Position numbers and translations under genes: made by a program
Shown here: piece after piece, positions 8,909 through 16,565 of the stretch
Layout: every line of letters starts with the position of its first letter
Numbering within the stretch: the stretch's first letter is position 1
Source: Planctomycetales bacterium
GTDB taxonomy: Bacteria > Planctomycetota > Planctomycetia > Pirellulales > Pirellulaceae
DNA: 37,176 bases
Assembly (NCBI GenBank): GCA_020426955.1
Contig: JAGQOZ010000003.1
Span: forward strand, 2,643-39,818
Reading direction: 5' to 3'
The notes under the pieces: model-generated
What the model saw: only the letters and a program-made list of their open reading frames with translations
The model's database searches: none
What the model was told of the DNA's origin: nothing

Positions 8909-9814
8909 TTATGCGAACGCTTGTCTCAGTAAGCGAATAAATCGCTCGGATTCCGCTCGCACGTCTCCCTCTTCTTCAAATTCCAGCACCACGTAGCCTC
9001 GATAATGGGCCGCTTGCAGAATCTGACTCAGGCGATGAAAGTCGGTCTCTTCTTTTGGCTTTCCTGTAGGATGAATCGTTACTTTGACCTGCACGTTTAG
9101 CGCGTAAGGGGCAATTTCTTGGAGTTCGGCATAAACGTCTTCACCATGAAAGTTGCCCGAATCCAAATTGACGCCAAACCAGGGACTATCCACGTCTCGC
9201 ACAATCTTCAGCAAACCGTCCGGCGTGGCTGTCGGTCCGCCATGATTCTCCAACGCCAAATGGACTCCATGCTGTCCGGCGTATTCGCAACATTCGTTAA
9301 TAGCATCCACTATGCGTTGATGCGTGACTTCGGCCGACTGTCCTGACTTTTGGTGTCCGGCAAAGATTCGAATCACCGGCGCACCCAGGATTTCGGCAAA
9401 GTCGATCCACTGCTTGGTCTTGGCGATTTCTCGTTGCAACGAAGCCGCGTCGGGATGACCAAAATCATTACCGATGGCCGTGCCGGAAACGTCTAGCCCT
9501 TGTCGGAAACAATGTCGTTTGAGCGAACGCAAGTAGTCGGCATCGACGTCCTTGGGAAAGTAATACGATGTCAATTCGGTCCCAGCCAAGCCGAACTTGG
9601 CACAATCGTCCACAAAATCGAACAGCGTCATTTGCGGCGAATTACCTTGCAACAAATTCCGATAGCTGTACGCCGCCAAACTCAACTTAAACTTGTAGCC
9701 GGTTCGATCGAACGGCTCGATGGCGGGCGCTGTCGTGGCCCAACCACCAACAGCGCCGAGTGCTGCGCCAGCCGCAAGAAACGAACGCCGATTCCATGTG
9801 GTTGATTGTGTCAT
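8909..9814 (-). CDS. Tat-exported sugar phosphate isomerase/epimerase-like TIM-barrel protein
   Basis: 301 aa. The start at 9814 puts a twin-arginine signal at the N-terminus (NRRSFLAAG followed by an alanine- and glycine-rich segment), and a GAAAGG box precedes it. The rest is an AP endonuclease-2/xylose isomerase-like barrel with the metal-ligand strand motifs LALENHGG and VNLDSGNF, a histidine in KVTIHPTG, and the terminal VVLEFEEE. Exported members are numerous in planctomycetes, mostly annotated only as sugar phosphate isomerase/epimerase; the substrate is unknown. It is the last gene of a minus-strand operon, 25 bases after the HTTM gene stop. A frame extends further upstream, but those residues overlap the HTTM gene and do not resemble the family. 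Confidence 0.83.
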   Translation of the reverse strand: MTQSTTWNRRSFLAAGAALGAVGGWATTAPAIEPFDRTGYKFKLSLAAYSYRNLLQGNSPQMTLFDFVDDCAKFGLAGTELTSYYFPKDVDADYLRSLKRHCFRQGLDVSGTAIGNDFGHPDAASLQREIAKTKQWIDFAEILGAPVIRIFAGHQKSGQSAEVTHQRIVDAINECCEYAGQHGVHLALENHGGPTATPDGLLKIVRDVDSPWFGVNLDSGNFHGEDVYAELQEIAPYALNVQVKVTIHPTGKPKEETDFHRLSQILQAAHYRGYVVLEFEEEGDVRAESERFIRLLRQAFA

Positions 9815-9839
9815 CTCAAACCTTTCCGTCCAACTTTGG

Positions 9840-10817
9840 TTAACCAAGTTCTGTCGAGCCGTCCGTTTGGTGACCTCGATACCAATTACGAATTTCCGAT
9901 GGCCCAACAAACGCCAAGTTCAATACTATCATCAGCACGCAAAACCCCACGTCGCCGGTGATCAACAGGATGAACGACCAGTGAACGAGCGAAAGAAATA
10001 GGAACAGCGGCCGAGTGATCTTAGGCCAAACCAACACGGCGAAAGCGAATTCGAACAAAACGATACCCAACGTCCAGGCATTGACCAGCGCGTGATACTT
10101 TGGTTCGGCCAGCCAACGCAAATCTACCAGCGCCGAATTCACTTGTGTCAACTGCCACCACACTGCCTGACCACTCCACCACGTTTCGCCCAAAAGCTTG
10201 GAACACGCAGAGTACAAATAAATTGCCACCAGATGGACTTGCAGAAGTCTCTGGCAAATAGTGGCTCGAACCGCCGGTGGCGCAAATGGATGCGGTCGAT
10301 CTTGTTTTCTCGGCGAAATAATATGGTCCAAAGACAAACAACGACCACTCGGCGCAATGGCCAGATACGCCAAGGCCCAGACCAACGTGGCTTCAAACCG
10401 ACCATTCATGAACGGGTTGTGTTGGATATACGAAAGCGTCACCAGTAACGTCAACCACGATGTCAGCGGAGTTAGCAGTCCAGCGGCATAGGCAATCACC
10501 ACAATCACGCTCGCCACATGCACGGCCCACATGGAGGTGTTTGAATGCTCGAAATTCCAAATGGAAAAATGATATTCCGGCGGACTGCCAATATGTGTTA
10601 GCAATGGCTGGATGTTCTCCGAGTTGGCGATACTGTTGGGACCGAACCACAGTGCCAAATCGAATCCAAACGACAACAGCCACCACACGGTGATCAATCC
10701 CAGCACCAAACGCAACAAGCAGACTCCGACGACATCATCGGGCTGAAACCAAAATCGATTCCAATTGGACCCAACCGCATGATTCAAGTCAGCGATGTAA
10801 CGATAAACCGACCTCAT
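9840..10817 (-). CDS. HTTM-domain membrane protein (vitamin K-dependent gamma-carboxylase-like)
   Basis: 325 aa with several hydrophobic segments through most of its length. The pattern, an N-terminal FxPxD-like segment (FWFQPDDVVGVCLLRLVLG) then repeated membrane spans with conserved Trp, His and Tyr residues, is that of the HTTM domain, named for horizontally transferred transmembrane proteins related to vitamin K-dependent gamma-glutamyl carboxylase. Whether bacterial members carboxylate anything is not generally established. The start at 10817 overlaps the stop of the upstream gene by four bases (ATGA), implying translational coupling. The gene therefore belongs with the 217-aa membrane-anchored protein upstream, which is a candidate partner or substrate. 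A longer N-terminus is possible but would overlap the upstream gene extensively. Confidence 0.8.
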   Translation of the reverse strand: MRSVYRYIADLNHAVGSNWNRFWFQPDDVVGVCLLRLVLGLITVWWLLSFGFDLALWFGPNSIANSENIQPLLTHIGSPPEYHFSIWNFEHSNTSMWAVHVASVIVVIAYAAGLLTPLTSWLTLLVTLSYIQHNPFMNGRFEATLVWALAYLAIAPSGRCLSLDHIISPRKQDRPHPFAPPAVRATICQRLLQVHLVAIYLYSACSKLLGETWWSGQAVWWQLTQVNSALVDLRWLAEPKYHALVNAWTLGIVLFEFAFAVLVWPKITRPLFLFLSLVHWSFILLITGDVGFCVLMIVLNLAFVGPSEIRNWYRGHQTDGSTELG

Positions 10818-11467
10818 GTACGCGAATCCTCGGCTGGCAAAGACAAAAGACGGGTTGGCGGCGATGCTTCGCGCGGCGCCACTTGGCGATAAACATTCAC
10901 CTGTCCCAGCGAATCTCGCCACGCATCGGCCACGTACACCGTTTCCAGAAAATCATCTCCCGATCGGTCATATTGAACGCGGTCCATTGGATCATTCCAG
11001 TCCATGGGTCTCCGCCGCAACAGGCGCAAGGTAATTCGGTCACCAATCTGCGGAACGTAGGGCGTGCTGACCGAGGCGATTAATTCGGCAGCCGCGTCTT
11101 CGTCGTCACTGGTGACAAATTCGGCCAAGCGTTTGGTGAATGTCATGGTTCGTCGCCACGCAAAACTCCCTTTCGCAAATATTTCGTCCGGATATACCTG
11201 AGCACCGCCTGACGTTTCCACCACCAACAGATGGTCGTCTTCGAAGTCTACCGCGTGGGTCAAATGGTATCCGGTGGTCGTCACGGGGTCGAAGTACAAC
11301 GTTCGCGTGTATACGGCCAGCGTACTTCGCAAGCGGTGCTGCAAATCGGATGCAAGCTGGTTCGAAAACAAAACCGTCAGCACACAAAACAGGTGAATCA
11401 GGATCAGGACCGAAGTCAGCGGCCTACTTGGACCGGTACTGCGAGCAGCCAGCGAAGGTGTTTCCAT
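10814..11467 (-). CDS. membrane-anchored protein coupled to the HTTM gene, function unknown
   Basis: 217 aa. One hydrophobic segment at about residues 18-35 is followed by an extracytoplasmic domain of about 180 residues without a recognised motif. The domain has acidic stretches (a DDEDAA run) and a basic segment (LRLLRRRPMDWND). Its stop overlaps the start of the HTTM gene in an ATGA, so the two products are likely made in fixed proportion and may work together. The gene begins the three-gene operon, about 125 bases downstream of the terminator of the Cys-rich gene, so a promoter must lie there. No function is assigned. Confidence 0.72.
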   Translation of the reverse strand: METPSLAARSTGPSRPLTSVLILIHLFCVLTVLFSNQLASDLQHRLRSTLAVYTRTLYFDPVTTTGYHLTHAVDFEDDHLLVVETSGGAQVYPDEIFAKGSFAWRRTMTFTKRLAEFVTSDDEDAAAELIASVSTPYVPQIGDRITLRLLRRRPMDWNDPMDRVQYDRSGDDFLETVYVADAWRDSLGQVNVYRQVAPREASPPTRLLSLPAEDSRT

Positions 11468-11591
11468 GTGTCGAGCTTCCCAAATCTATCGCATTTCGTT
11501 TGGGTCAAGCGTAACGGAAAGCCATCCGTCGGAAAAGCGTTCCGGCATGTCCGGAAAACCGTATTTCTGCCCAGCCGTGCAGAAATGGCAT

Positions 11592-11625
11592 AAAAAAAGA
11601 CCGAACCGTCTGGAACGGTCCGATC
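11592..11625 (-). terminator. intrinsic terminator of the Cys/Pro-rich gene
   Basis: Read on the minus strand, GATCGGACCGT pairs with ACGGTTCGGTC (two G-U pairs) across a five-base loop and is followed by seven T residues. It lies about 65 bases past the stop of the Cys/Pro-rich gene and separates it from the HTTM operon. Confidence 0.88.
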
Positions 11626-11688
11626 TTCCTTTGGTAGTTGTTTGTCAGCTCGCTGAACAGGGACAGCAGCTAACAGACTCGGCTGAAC

Positions 11689-12192
11689 TTATTCAGCAGC
11701 CGGAACTTCAGGTACAACTTCAACTGGAGTTGCTTCAACGGGAACTTCGCTAACGATAACTTCTTCGCTAACGATTTCACCACCGCCACAGCAAGGTGCT
11801 GGAGCTGGTTCACAGCAAGGTGCTGGTGCTGGTTCGCAGCAAGGTGCTGGAGCTGGTTCGCAGCAAGGTGCTGGAGCTGGTTCGCAGCATGCTGGTGCCG
11901 GAGCACAGCAGCTCTTGCGAGCCTTCAGGCGAGCCAACAGGCCGCCACCGCAATGCTTCTTGCCACCGCAATGCTTCTTGCCACCACAGTGATTTAGCAA
12001 GCCCAGGCCACCGCCATGGCAGCCTCGCTTCAACAAAGGACCATGGCAACGGTGACCACTGAACAGGCCGCCGCCACACTTAGATCCACCACAACCAAAC
12101 AATCCAGCGTTAGCCGAATTGTCACTACTGAACATAGCAACTCCAAGAACCGCAACGAAAACTGCGATTCCAAATGCTACTTTGCGATTCAT
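11689..12192 (-). CDS. secreted Cys/Pro-rich repeat protein, candidate cell-wall component
   Basis: 167 aa. A signal peptide (about residues 1-29, ending SANAG) is followed by a Gly/Cys/His region containing two copies of GGKKHC. Next comes a tandem CCEPAPAP block with six CC pairs, then an acidic, valine-rich tail (VSEVPVEATPVEVVPE). It has 19 cysteines, all after the signal peptide. The composition suggests disulfide cross-linking outside the cytoplasm or metal binding. Protein walls rich in proline and cystine are known from classical planctomycete work, which makes a structural wall role plausible, but that is inference. Expression looks strong: the start carries a near-ideal GGAGG site and the gene has its own terminator. 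A longer N-terminus is open in frame but lacks such a site. No close family was recognised. Confidence 0.85.
   Translation of the reverse strand: MNRKVAFGIAVFVAVLGVAMFSSDNSANAGLFGCGGSKCGGGLFSGHRCHGPLLKRGCHGGGLGLLNHCGGKKHCGGKKHCGGGLLARLKARKSCCAPAPACCEPAPAPCCEPAPAPCCEPAPAPCCEPAPAPCCGGGEIVSEEVIVSEVPVEATPVEVVPEVPAAE
11789..11908. repeat. 24-base tandem repeat inside the Cys/Pro-rich gene
   Basis: Four near-identical 24-base units start at 11789, 11813, 11837 and 11861, differing at one or two positions, with a diverged fifth at 11885. Each encodes one CCEPAPAP unit on the minus strand, so the array is coding and in phase. Such near-identity at the DNA level suggests recent expansion by slippage or unequal recombination. 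A shorter 18-base repeat near 11950-11985 encodes the KKHCGG copies. Confidence 0.92.
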
Positions 12193-12221
12193 GGCATAAC
12201 CTCCAAACGAAGTGAAAGTAC

Positions 12222-12265
12222 AAAAAAGCCGCAGTCTTGTTCTCATTCCGTCAGCTGCATGCGGC
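12222..12265 (-). terminator. terminator-like hairpin in the leader of the Cys/Pro-rich gene
   Basis: On the minus strand GCCGCA (12265-12260) pairs with TGCGGC (12233-12228) around a 26-base loop and is followed directly by six T residues. It lies about 30 bases before the start codon and upstream of the GGAGG site. No other gene ends here (the upstream gene has its own terminator at 12760-12799), so it may be an attenuator. The six-pair stem is short, which keeps confidence low. Confidence 0.35.
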
Positions 12266-12759
12266 AAACGAGCGACGGGGTTTATGTTGCAACAACTACT
12301 TCGCCCTGTTGAAGAATAACGAATGTAGAATTTGCACAAAATCTAACGATTAGGCGGATAACGTAAAGTTGCCTGCCTGCATTGTCAACCGGTCGAATCG
12401 GCGTGATCCAAACACGAGAAGTGTCGGGTGGGGAAATCAATGAATCCGATACCAGTTGTTGGAAACAGTAGCTCGCTGCAGAAGCGAAGTCCAATCTGTC
12501 AAACAGAAAATAAACCGCATTTTCGTGCGTGACGTAATTGCTTATACCGGTGGCAATTACGACCGAACGATGCCGACAATCTTTGAATCGCCACTTCGCA
12601 AATCCAGATTCAGACGTTGCTGAAAATACCGCCTGATCGAGCTGTTAAGCCAGGGAAAAAATCCAGAAAAATACTCTGATTCGCTGCGCGAATGCACCAG
12701 GATCGGTCTGGTTTCCAACCAAATTCTTTTTGGTATTTTCGCCGATTCTTGTTGAAACG
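12266..12759. other. long leader or intergenic region upstream of the Cys/Pro-rich gene
   Basis: About 490 bases between two minus-strand genes. Open frames of 60-110 codons occur, but none has a ribosome binding site or recognisable content. The region should contain the promoter of the Cys/Pro-rich gene; no confident -35/-10 pair was identified. A long structured leader is possible. Confidence 0.4.
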
Positions 12760-12799
12760 GAAAAACGGCGAACGTTCCGCTCAGAACGCTCGCCGTTTT
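12760..12799 (-). terminator. intrinsic terminator of the lectin-like PEP-CTERM gene
   Basis: AAAACGGCGA (12762-12771) pairs perfectly with TCGCCGTTTT (12790-12799); after one mismatch five more pairs close a six-base loop. On the minus strand the stem ends in a run of five T. It lies 24 bases past the stop of the gene ending at 12823. Confidence 0.85.
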
Positions 12800-12822
12800 G
12801 GAAAGTTTTTTCGCTAATCGGG

Positions 12823-14682
12823 CTATCGGGAACGTCGCAACGCTAGGCTCAATAGGCCACTCGCGCACAGCAAAGTCCACGACAAAGTTGGTTCGGGCAC
12901 GGCCACTGCCTGAGGGTTGAACGGCCCGGCTTCGTAACCGCCGTTGGAAAACGCCGCCACAAAGTCAGACGATGTAAACCGCTGGTCCCCGTTCCAATCT
13001 CCTTCGTCCCAGGTGGCTTCCACGTCCTGTTCAAATTTGCCAGCCGTGAAGACAGCCACAAAGTCGGCGCTATTGAATTCGCCATCCAGATTCGAATCCC
13101 CCATCCACGTGCCGGCATATTCGTTTACCCACAACGTGCGGTCGGACACGCTGACCGTTCCATCGCCGTTTTCGTCGAATGCCAGATCACCGGATGCAAT
13201 CGCTTCGGCCTGCAAGTTCAAATCGGCCACGTCCAAGATGCCGTCTCGGTTGTAATCGCCCAATAGGCTTTGCCCCAGCATCGCCTCAAAAGCCGACGTA
13301 ACTTCGGCCGCCGTAAACGCGCGAGCGTAAACGTTCATGACCGCAATTTCGCCAGCGAATTCTCGCAAACCTTCGGGAGTCATATCTGGAAGTTCGGTGC
13401 GACCACCCAAGTTAAACGTGCCACCTCCTTCGTCCAGTGGATTTCCCAGATTTTGAATTCCGCTACCCCACGAAAACAGACTCGCTCGATTCCCGCCTCG
13501 CCCCACGGGCCCTGTTTCCGATGTCGAAACCGAACCGCCCGCAGCGCCGTTGACGGTTAACGTGATTTCGTCTTCTTCTGAATTGAGCGCCGCGACAATT
13601 TGCATAAAGTCAGTGGTATCGACACCGTCCAACGAGACTTCCATGTCAAACATCCGTTCGTCGCCGGTACTGTTGAGCAATCGAATCGTGGAATCCGTGA
13701 TGGAAATCGAGGTGCCGTTTTGACCGCCTCCCGTTTCGAAGATAACTTGATGGTCCGCGTCTACGTCGCCGGGGCGAACCCAAAGTTCATACGTCATATT
13801 GCCCGGTTCAAACGGACTGGTATCGCCGCCGAAACCCTGCACGGGATCAATCAAGCGATAGGCCGAAGTAATGCTGGTGTGTTCGCTGGAAACGTCCACC
13901 AATTCCGCACCATTGAAATTCCAATGACTGGCTCCATACAGGTCTTGCCAACGATCATCCGAATTCGCATTATCGCTGGCGATGTAGGCGTGAATCGGAT
14001 CGTTGGGGTCCGGCAGCGGAGTGGGGTCGGGTTCAGGAAGCGTGGTGAGTTGAATGCCGGTGATGGCCGCGCGGCCTTCGCTGGAATCGGCAGTCAATTC
14101 AAACGTAGAACTGCTGAGATCTCGAAAAACTACATAATTTCCCACTCCGCCGTCGATCGCTTCGTGAAAAGTGCCTTGAAAGTTTGCTGGGAATTCCACG
14201 CCCGTGAGCGACGTGTCGCCAACATGAAATGTCATCGTACGTTCATTTGGAGCCGTCCGGTCTGAATCAAAATAAATGTACGCGTCATAAGTGGCTGTGG
14301 TAAACGACGCAGGAAGATCTTCAATCGTGATGTAGCCGAAATCACCTTCGTTCAGGCCGAACCAGCCTTCCATCATCCGTTGATTGCCCACGCCGTTATT
14401 GCTGTTGAAATAGGACGCACCCACTTCCCAAGCGATGGTGGCCGAACTCTCATTTCCCGTGGAATCGACCAGCGGTGTCGGATCGGGATTAAATAAACCA
14501 AGTCCTCCGTTGTTTCGAAAGTTGTTCCAATTAGTGGCAGGGACAAACCCAACTTCGTCCGTTGGATCTAACAAGGTGGCACCACCATTGTTGAAGTTGA
14601 TGCTAATGGTTTGACCGACCGCCGGCTGACTCCAGCTGCCTGTCATGGCTGCCAAGCCGAGCAGTAAAAGTTTGCGTCTCAT
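12823..14682 (-). CDS. secreted lectin-like (LamG/ConA-fold) protein with dockerin repeats and PEP-CTERM tail
   Basis: 619 aa. Residues 1-24 are a signal peptide ending AVGQ. Residues 25-215 form a beta-rich domain not assigned to a family. Residues about 228-470 look like a concanavalin A-like LamG domain (TYELWVRPGD, then FAGEIAVMNVYARAFTAAEV). Residues 475-580 hold four calcium-type dockerin loops: DYNRDGILDVAD, DENGDGTVSVSD, DSNLDGEFNSAD and DWNGDQRFTSSD. Residues 595-619 are a PEP-CTERM tail with VPEP, a hydrophobic helix and RRSR. Binding of surface polysaccharide or another glycan is the likely role, with anchoring or release by an exosortase system. The start has AGGAG at a good distance. 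It is flanked by its own promoter candidate and terminator, so it appears to be a single-gene unit. Confidence 0.85.
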   Translation of the reverse strand: MRRKLLLLGLAAMTGSWSQPAVGQTISINFNNGGATLLDPTDEVGFVPATNWNNFRNNGGLGLFNPDPTPLVDSTGNESSATIAWEVGASYFNSNNGVGNQRMMEGWFGLNEGDFGYITIEDLPASFTTATYDAYIYFDSDRTAPNERTMTFHVGDTSLTGVEFPANFQGTFHEAIDGGVGNYVVFRDLSSSTFELTADSSEGRAAITGIQLTTLPEPDPTPLPDPNDPIHAYIASDNANSDDRWQDLYGASHWNFNGAELVDVSSEHTSITSAYRLIDPVQGFGGDTSPFEPGNMTYELWVRPGDVDADHQVIFETGGGQNGTSISITDSTIRLLNSTGDERMFDMEVSLDGVDTTDFMQIVAALNSEEDEITLTVNGAAGGSVSTSETGPVGRGGNRASLFSWGSGIQNLGNPLDEGGGTFNLGGRTELPDMTPEGLREFAGEIAVMNVYARAFTAAEVTSAFEAMLGQSLLGDYNRDGILDVADLNLQAEAIASGDLAFDENGDGTVSVSDRTLWVNEYAGTWMGDSNLDGEFNSADFVAVFTAGKFEQDVEATWDEGDWNGDQRFTSSDFVAAFSNGGYEAGPFNPQAVAVPEPTLSWTLLCASGLLSLALRRSR

Positions 14683-14700
14683 AGGTTGCTCCTAATTGAT

Positions 14701-14728
14701 CTAATAATTATTTGAATTCACCGGTCAA
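14701..14728 (-). promoter_or_regulatory. possible promoter of the lectin-like PEP-CTERM gene
   Basis: On the minus strand TTGACC is followed after 16 bases by TATTAG. Transcription would start near 14694, leaving a leader of about a dozen bases with the AGGAG site at its very 5' end. That is unusually tight, so the call is tentative. Confidence 0.3.
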
Positions 14729-14952
14729 AAGATGAACGCCAATCACAATGAGTACTCGTTGTAAGGAGTTGCGAGCGAACATGCAAAGCGAAAGGGAGAG
14801 CTGAACGAGACTTTTCGGCAGAAAGCCTGAGGTCGCCGTGCGAATGCGGCACATTTTTCAGAGCGACGCTGAGCTGGCAACGATGGTCCGTCGCCCGCGT
14901 TTGTCAACGCGAGTTTATCGCTGGACGGTCCCGCCGTCACAGTACAACACTT

Positions 14953-16308
14953 CTAAGTCCAAATCACGTAATAGAACATGGCGAATAGACTGAACGACGC
15001 CGCGATGACCGTAAAATCGATTTCCGGGAACCAAAACCCTACTTTGTTATAAAGATAGGCGTGGATTGGATAGCCTAGTAAGCAAGACGTCGAAATTCCC
15101 ATGACAATCCCGATATGGTCGCCGGTGATGGCGTAGCCAATGGCAATCGCTGTCGCCAGTGAAACAACTTGCACTACCGTCAAACGAAAATGGATCTTGG
15201 GAATGCCTAAACCGGTGTAGACTGGCCCCATGTCTGTTGCTAATTTCAGTGACATTCCTAGAGCGGCAACCGAGCAAAAAAAGGCGGCATTGAAATAGGC
15301 TTCTGGATAGAGTAGTTCGACAATCCATTTGGAACCAATCATCAGCACCCAGGCCGGCAGCAGCAAGGCGGCCAGTAGTCCTAGTCGCAGTCGACGGACT
15401 TTGCTTCGAAAGACTGCGGGCGATTGACCAATTGTCCCTGCATAAACTGGCTGCAGGATGCGCAGCATCAACTGATGAAAAATGGGCAGTGTTAATGAGC
15501 CTAGGGTCACGCCGATGGAATATAGTCCCAACGTATCCTTGGACATGATGGCGCCTAGGATCAGGCGATCACCTTGCAACATGAAAATGGTCAGAATACT
15601 ACTGGGAATGATCCATCGGCCGTAATGTGAAACGGCTTTCACCGCCTCCTTGTCCCACTTCAACTGATTGGTGATACCGTGCTTGTAGTTATAAGAAATC
15701 ACCATGTACACCACGCCATTTAACACCGTTCCAATGGCTAGTGACCACACGGAATGCGTGAAGTAAGCGAGTGCAATCATGACCAAGCTGGCGACAATCA
15801 GTCCCGTGATTTCGGCAACTTCGATCCAACGAGGAATCATTTTGCGCTGGGCGGTCAATATGGATGTGGATGAACAATTTCGAATTAGTGGTCCAAGCCC
15901 CACCAACAGTAATAATCCGATGATCGCCGGTTCGTCATAGAACATCGCCAAGAATGGGCTGGATATCGCAATCACGGCCCAAATGATAATGCCGCGAATA
16001 ATCTGTATGGTACGCAGCGTGTTTAAGAAATCCGCCTCGTCGCCTCGCTTATTCTGGATAGCAACATCTCGAATTCCCACGTCTGAAAACAACGTGACGG
16101 AAATGATGACGGCATTCACCAACGCCATGAGGCCGAAGTCAGACTTTAGCAACAAACGCGTGAGAATAAGGTTGGTCGCGAACCGGATTCCCTGCGTCAT
16201 CACTTGGCCAGCAAACAACCACGAGAATCCTCGGATAATCCGTTCCTTCAGACTCATCTCGGTATCGATGACTCGAGTATTTTTCGGAGCTTCAATGGTA
16301 GATGACAC
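14953..16308 (-). CDS. polysaccharide flippase (Wzx/MOP-superfamily)
   Basis: 451 aa from a GTG start, with about a dozen hydrophobic segments across its whole length and almost no soluble part. The N-terminal segment (RGFSWLFAGQVMTQGIRFATNLILTR, read in two halves) followed by LLLKSDFGLMALVNA is typical of Wzx-type polysaccharide transporters of the MOP superfamily, which flip lipid-linked oligosaccharides across the inner membrane. The substrate is unknown. A glycosyltransferase at 4255 and an export lipoprotein at 24411 fit the same kind of pathway but are not adjacent. An ATG at 16257, giving MSLKERI, is an equally plausible start. About 255 bases separate it from the next gene upstream; no promoter was identified there. 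Confidence 0.85.
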   Translation of the reverse strand: MSSTIEAPKNTRVIDTEMSLKERIIRGFSWLFAGQVMTQGIRFATNLILTRLLLKSDFGLMALVNAVIISVTLFSDVGIRDVAIQNKRGDEADFLNTLRTIQIIRGIIIWAVIAISSPFLAMFYDEPAIIGLLLLVGLGPLIRNCSSTSILTAQRKMIPRWIEVAEITGLIVASLVMIALAYFTHSVWSLAIGTVLNGVVYMVISYNYKHGITNQLKWDKEAVKAVSHYGRWIIPSSILTIFMLQGDRLILGAIMSKDTLGLYSIGVTLGSLTLPIFHQLMLRILQPVYAGTIGQSPAVFRSKVRRLRLGLLAALLLPAWVLMIGSKWIVELLYPEAYFNAAFFCSVAALGMSLKLATDMGPVYTGLGIPKIHFRLTVVQVVSLATAIAIGYAITGDHIGIVMGISTSCLLGYPIHAYLYNKVGFWFPEIDFTVIAASFSLFAMFYYVIWT

Positions 16309-16565
16309 GCTGCAGCCTCATAGTTGTGTTCCGCGTCACAGAATTAGATTGAGTCTTGTAACCAACGAATGATACGTTACGTACTCAAAAATGAGCCTCG
16401 GACCGCCATTTTCTAATTATGACGCGCCGACGGAATTCGCTACGGTAAGAGACAGTCAATCGATTGTAACGAATTTATCGACAGCCGCGACGGCATGCCG
16501 CAAGAGGGATAACAGCACCCCTTGTTCGTTCGGTAAGGTTTGCGGATTACGGCTTGGGCAACGTG

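Noticed and set aside
9815-9910. Extended N-terminus of the TIM-barrel protein
   Set aside because: These residues overlap the end of the HTTM gene, lack family similarity and would bury the twin-arginine signal.
11789-11908. Regular direct repeats that could suggest a CRISPR array
   Set aside because: The units are contiguous without spacers and encode an in-frame CCEPAPAP protein repeat.
13600-14265. 221-codon plus-strand frame
   Set aside because: Antisense to the LamG/dockerin/PEP-CTERM gene, which has a signal peptide, a ribosome binding site and family motifs.
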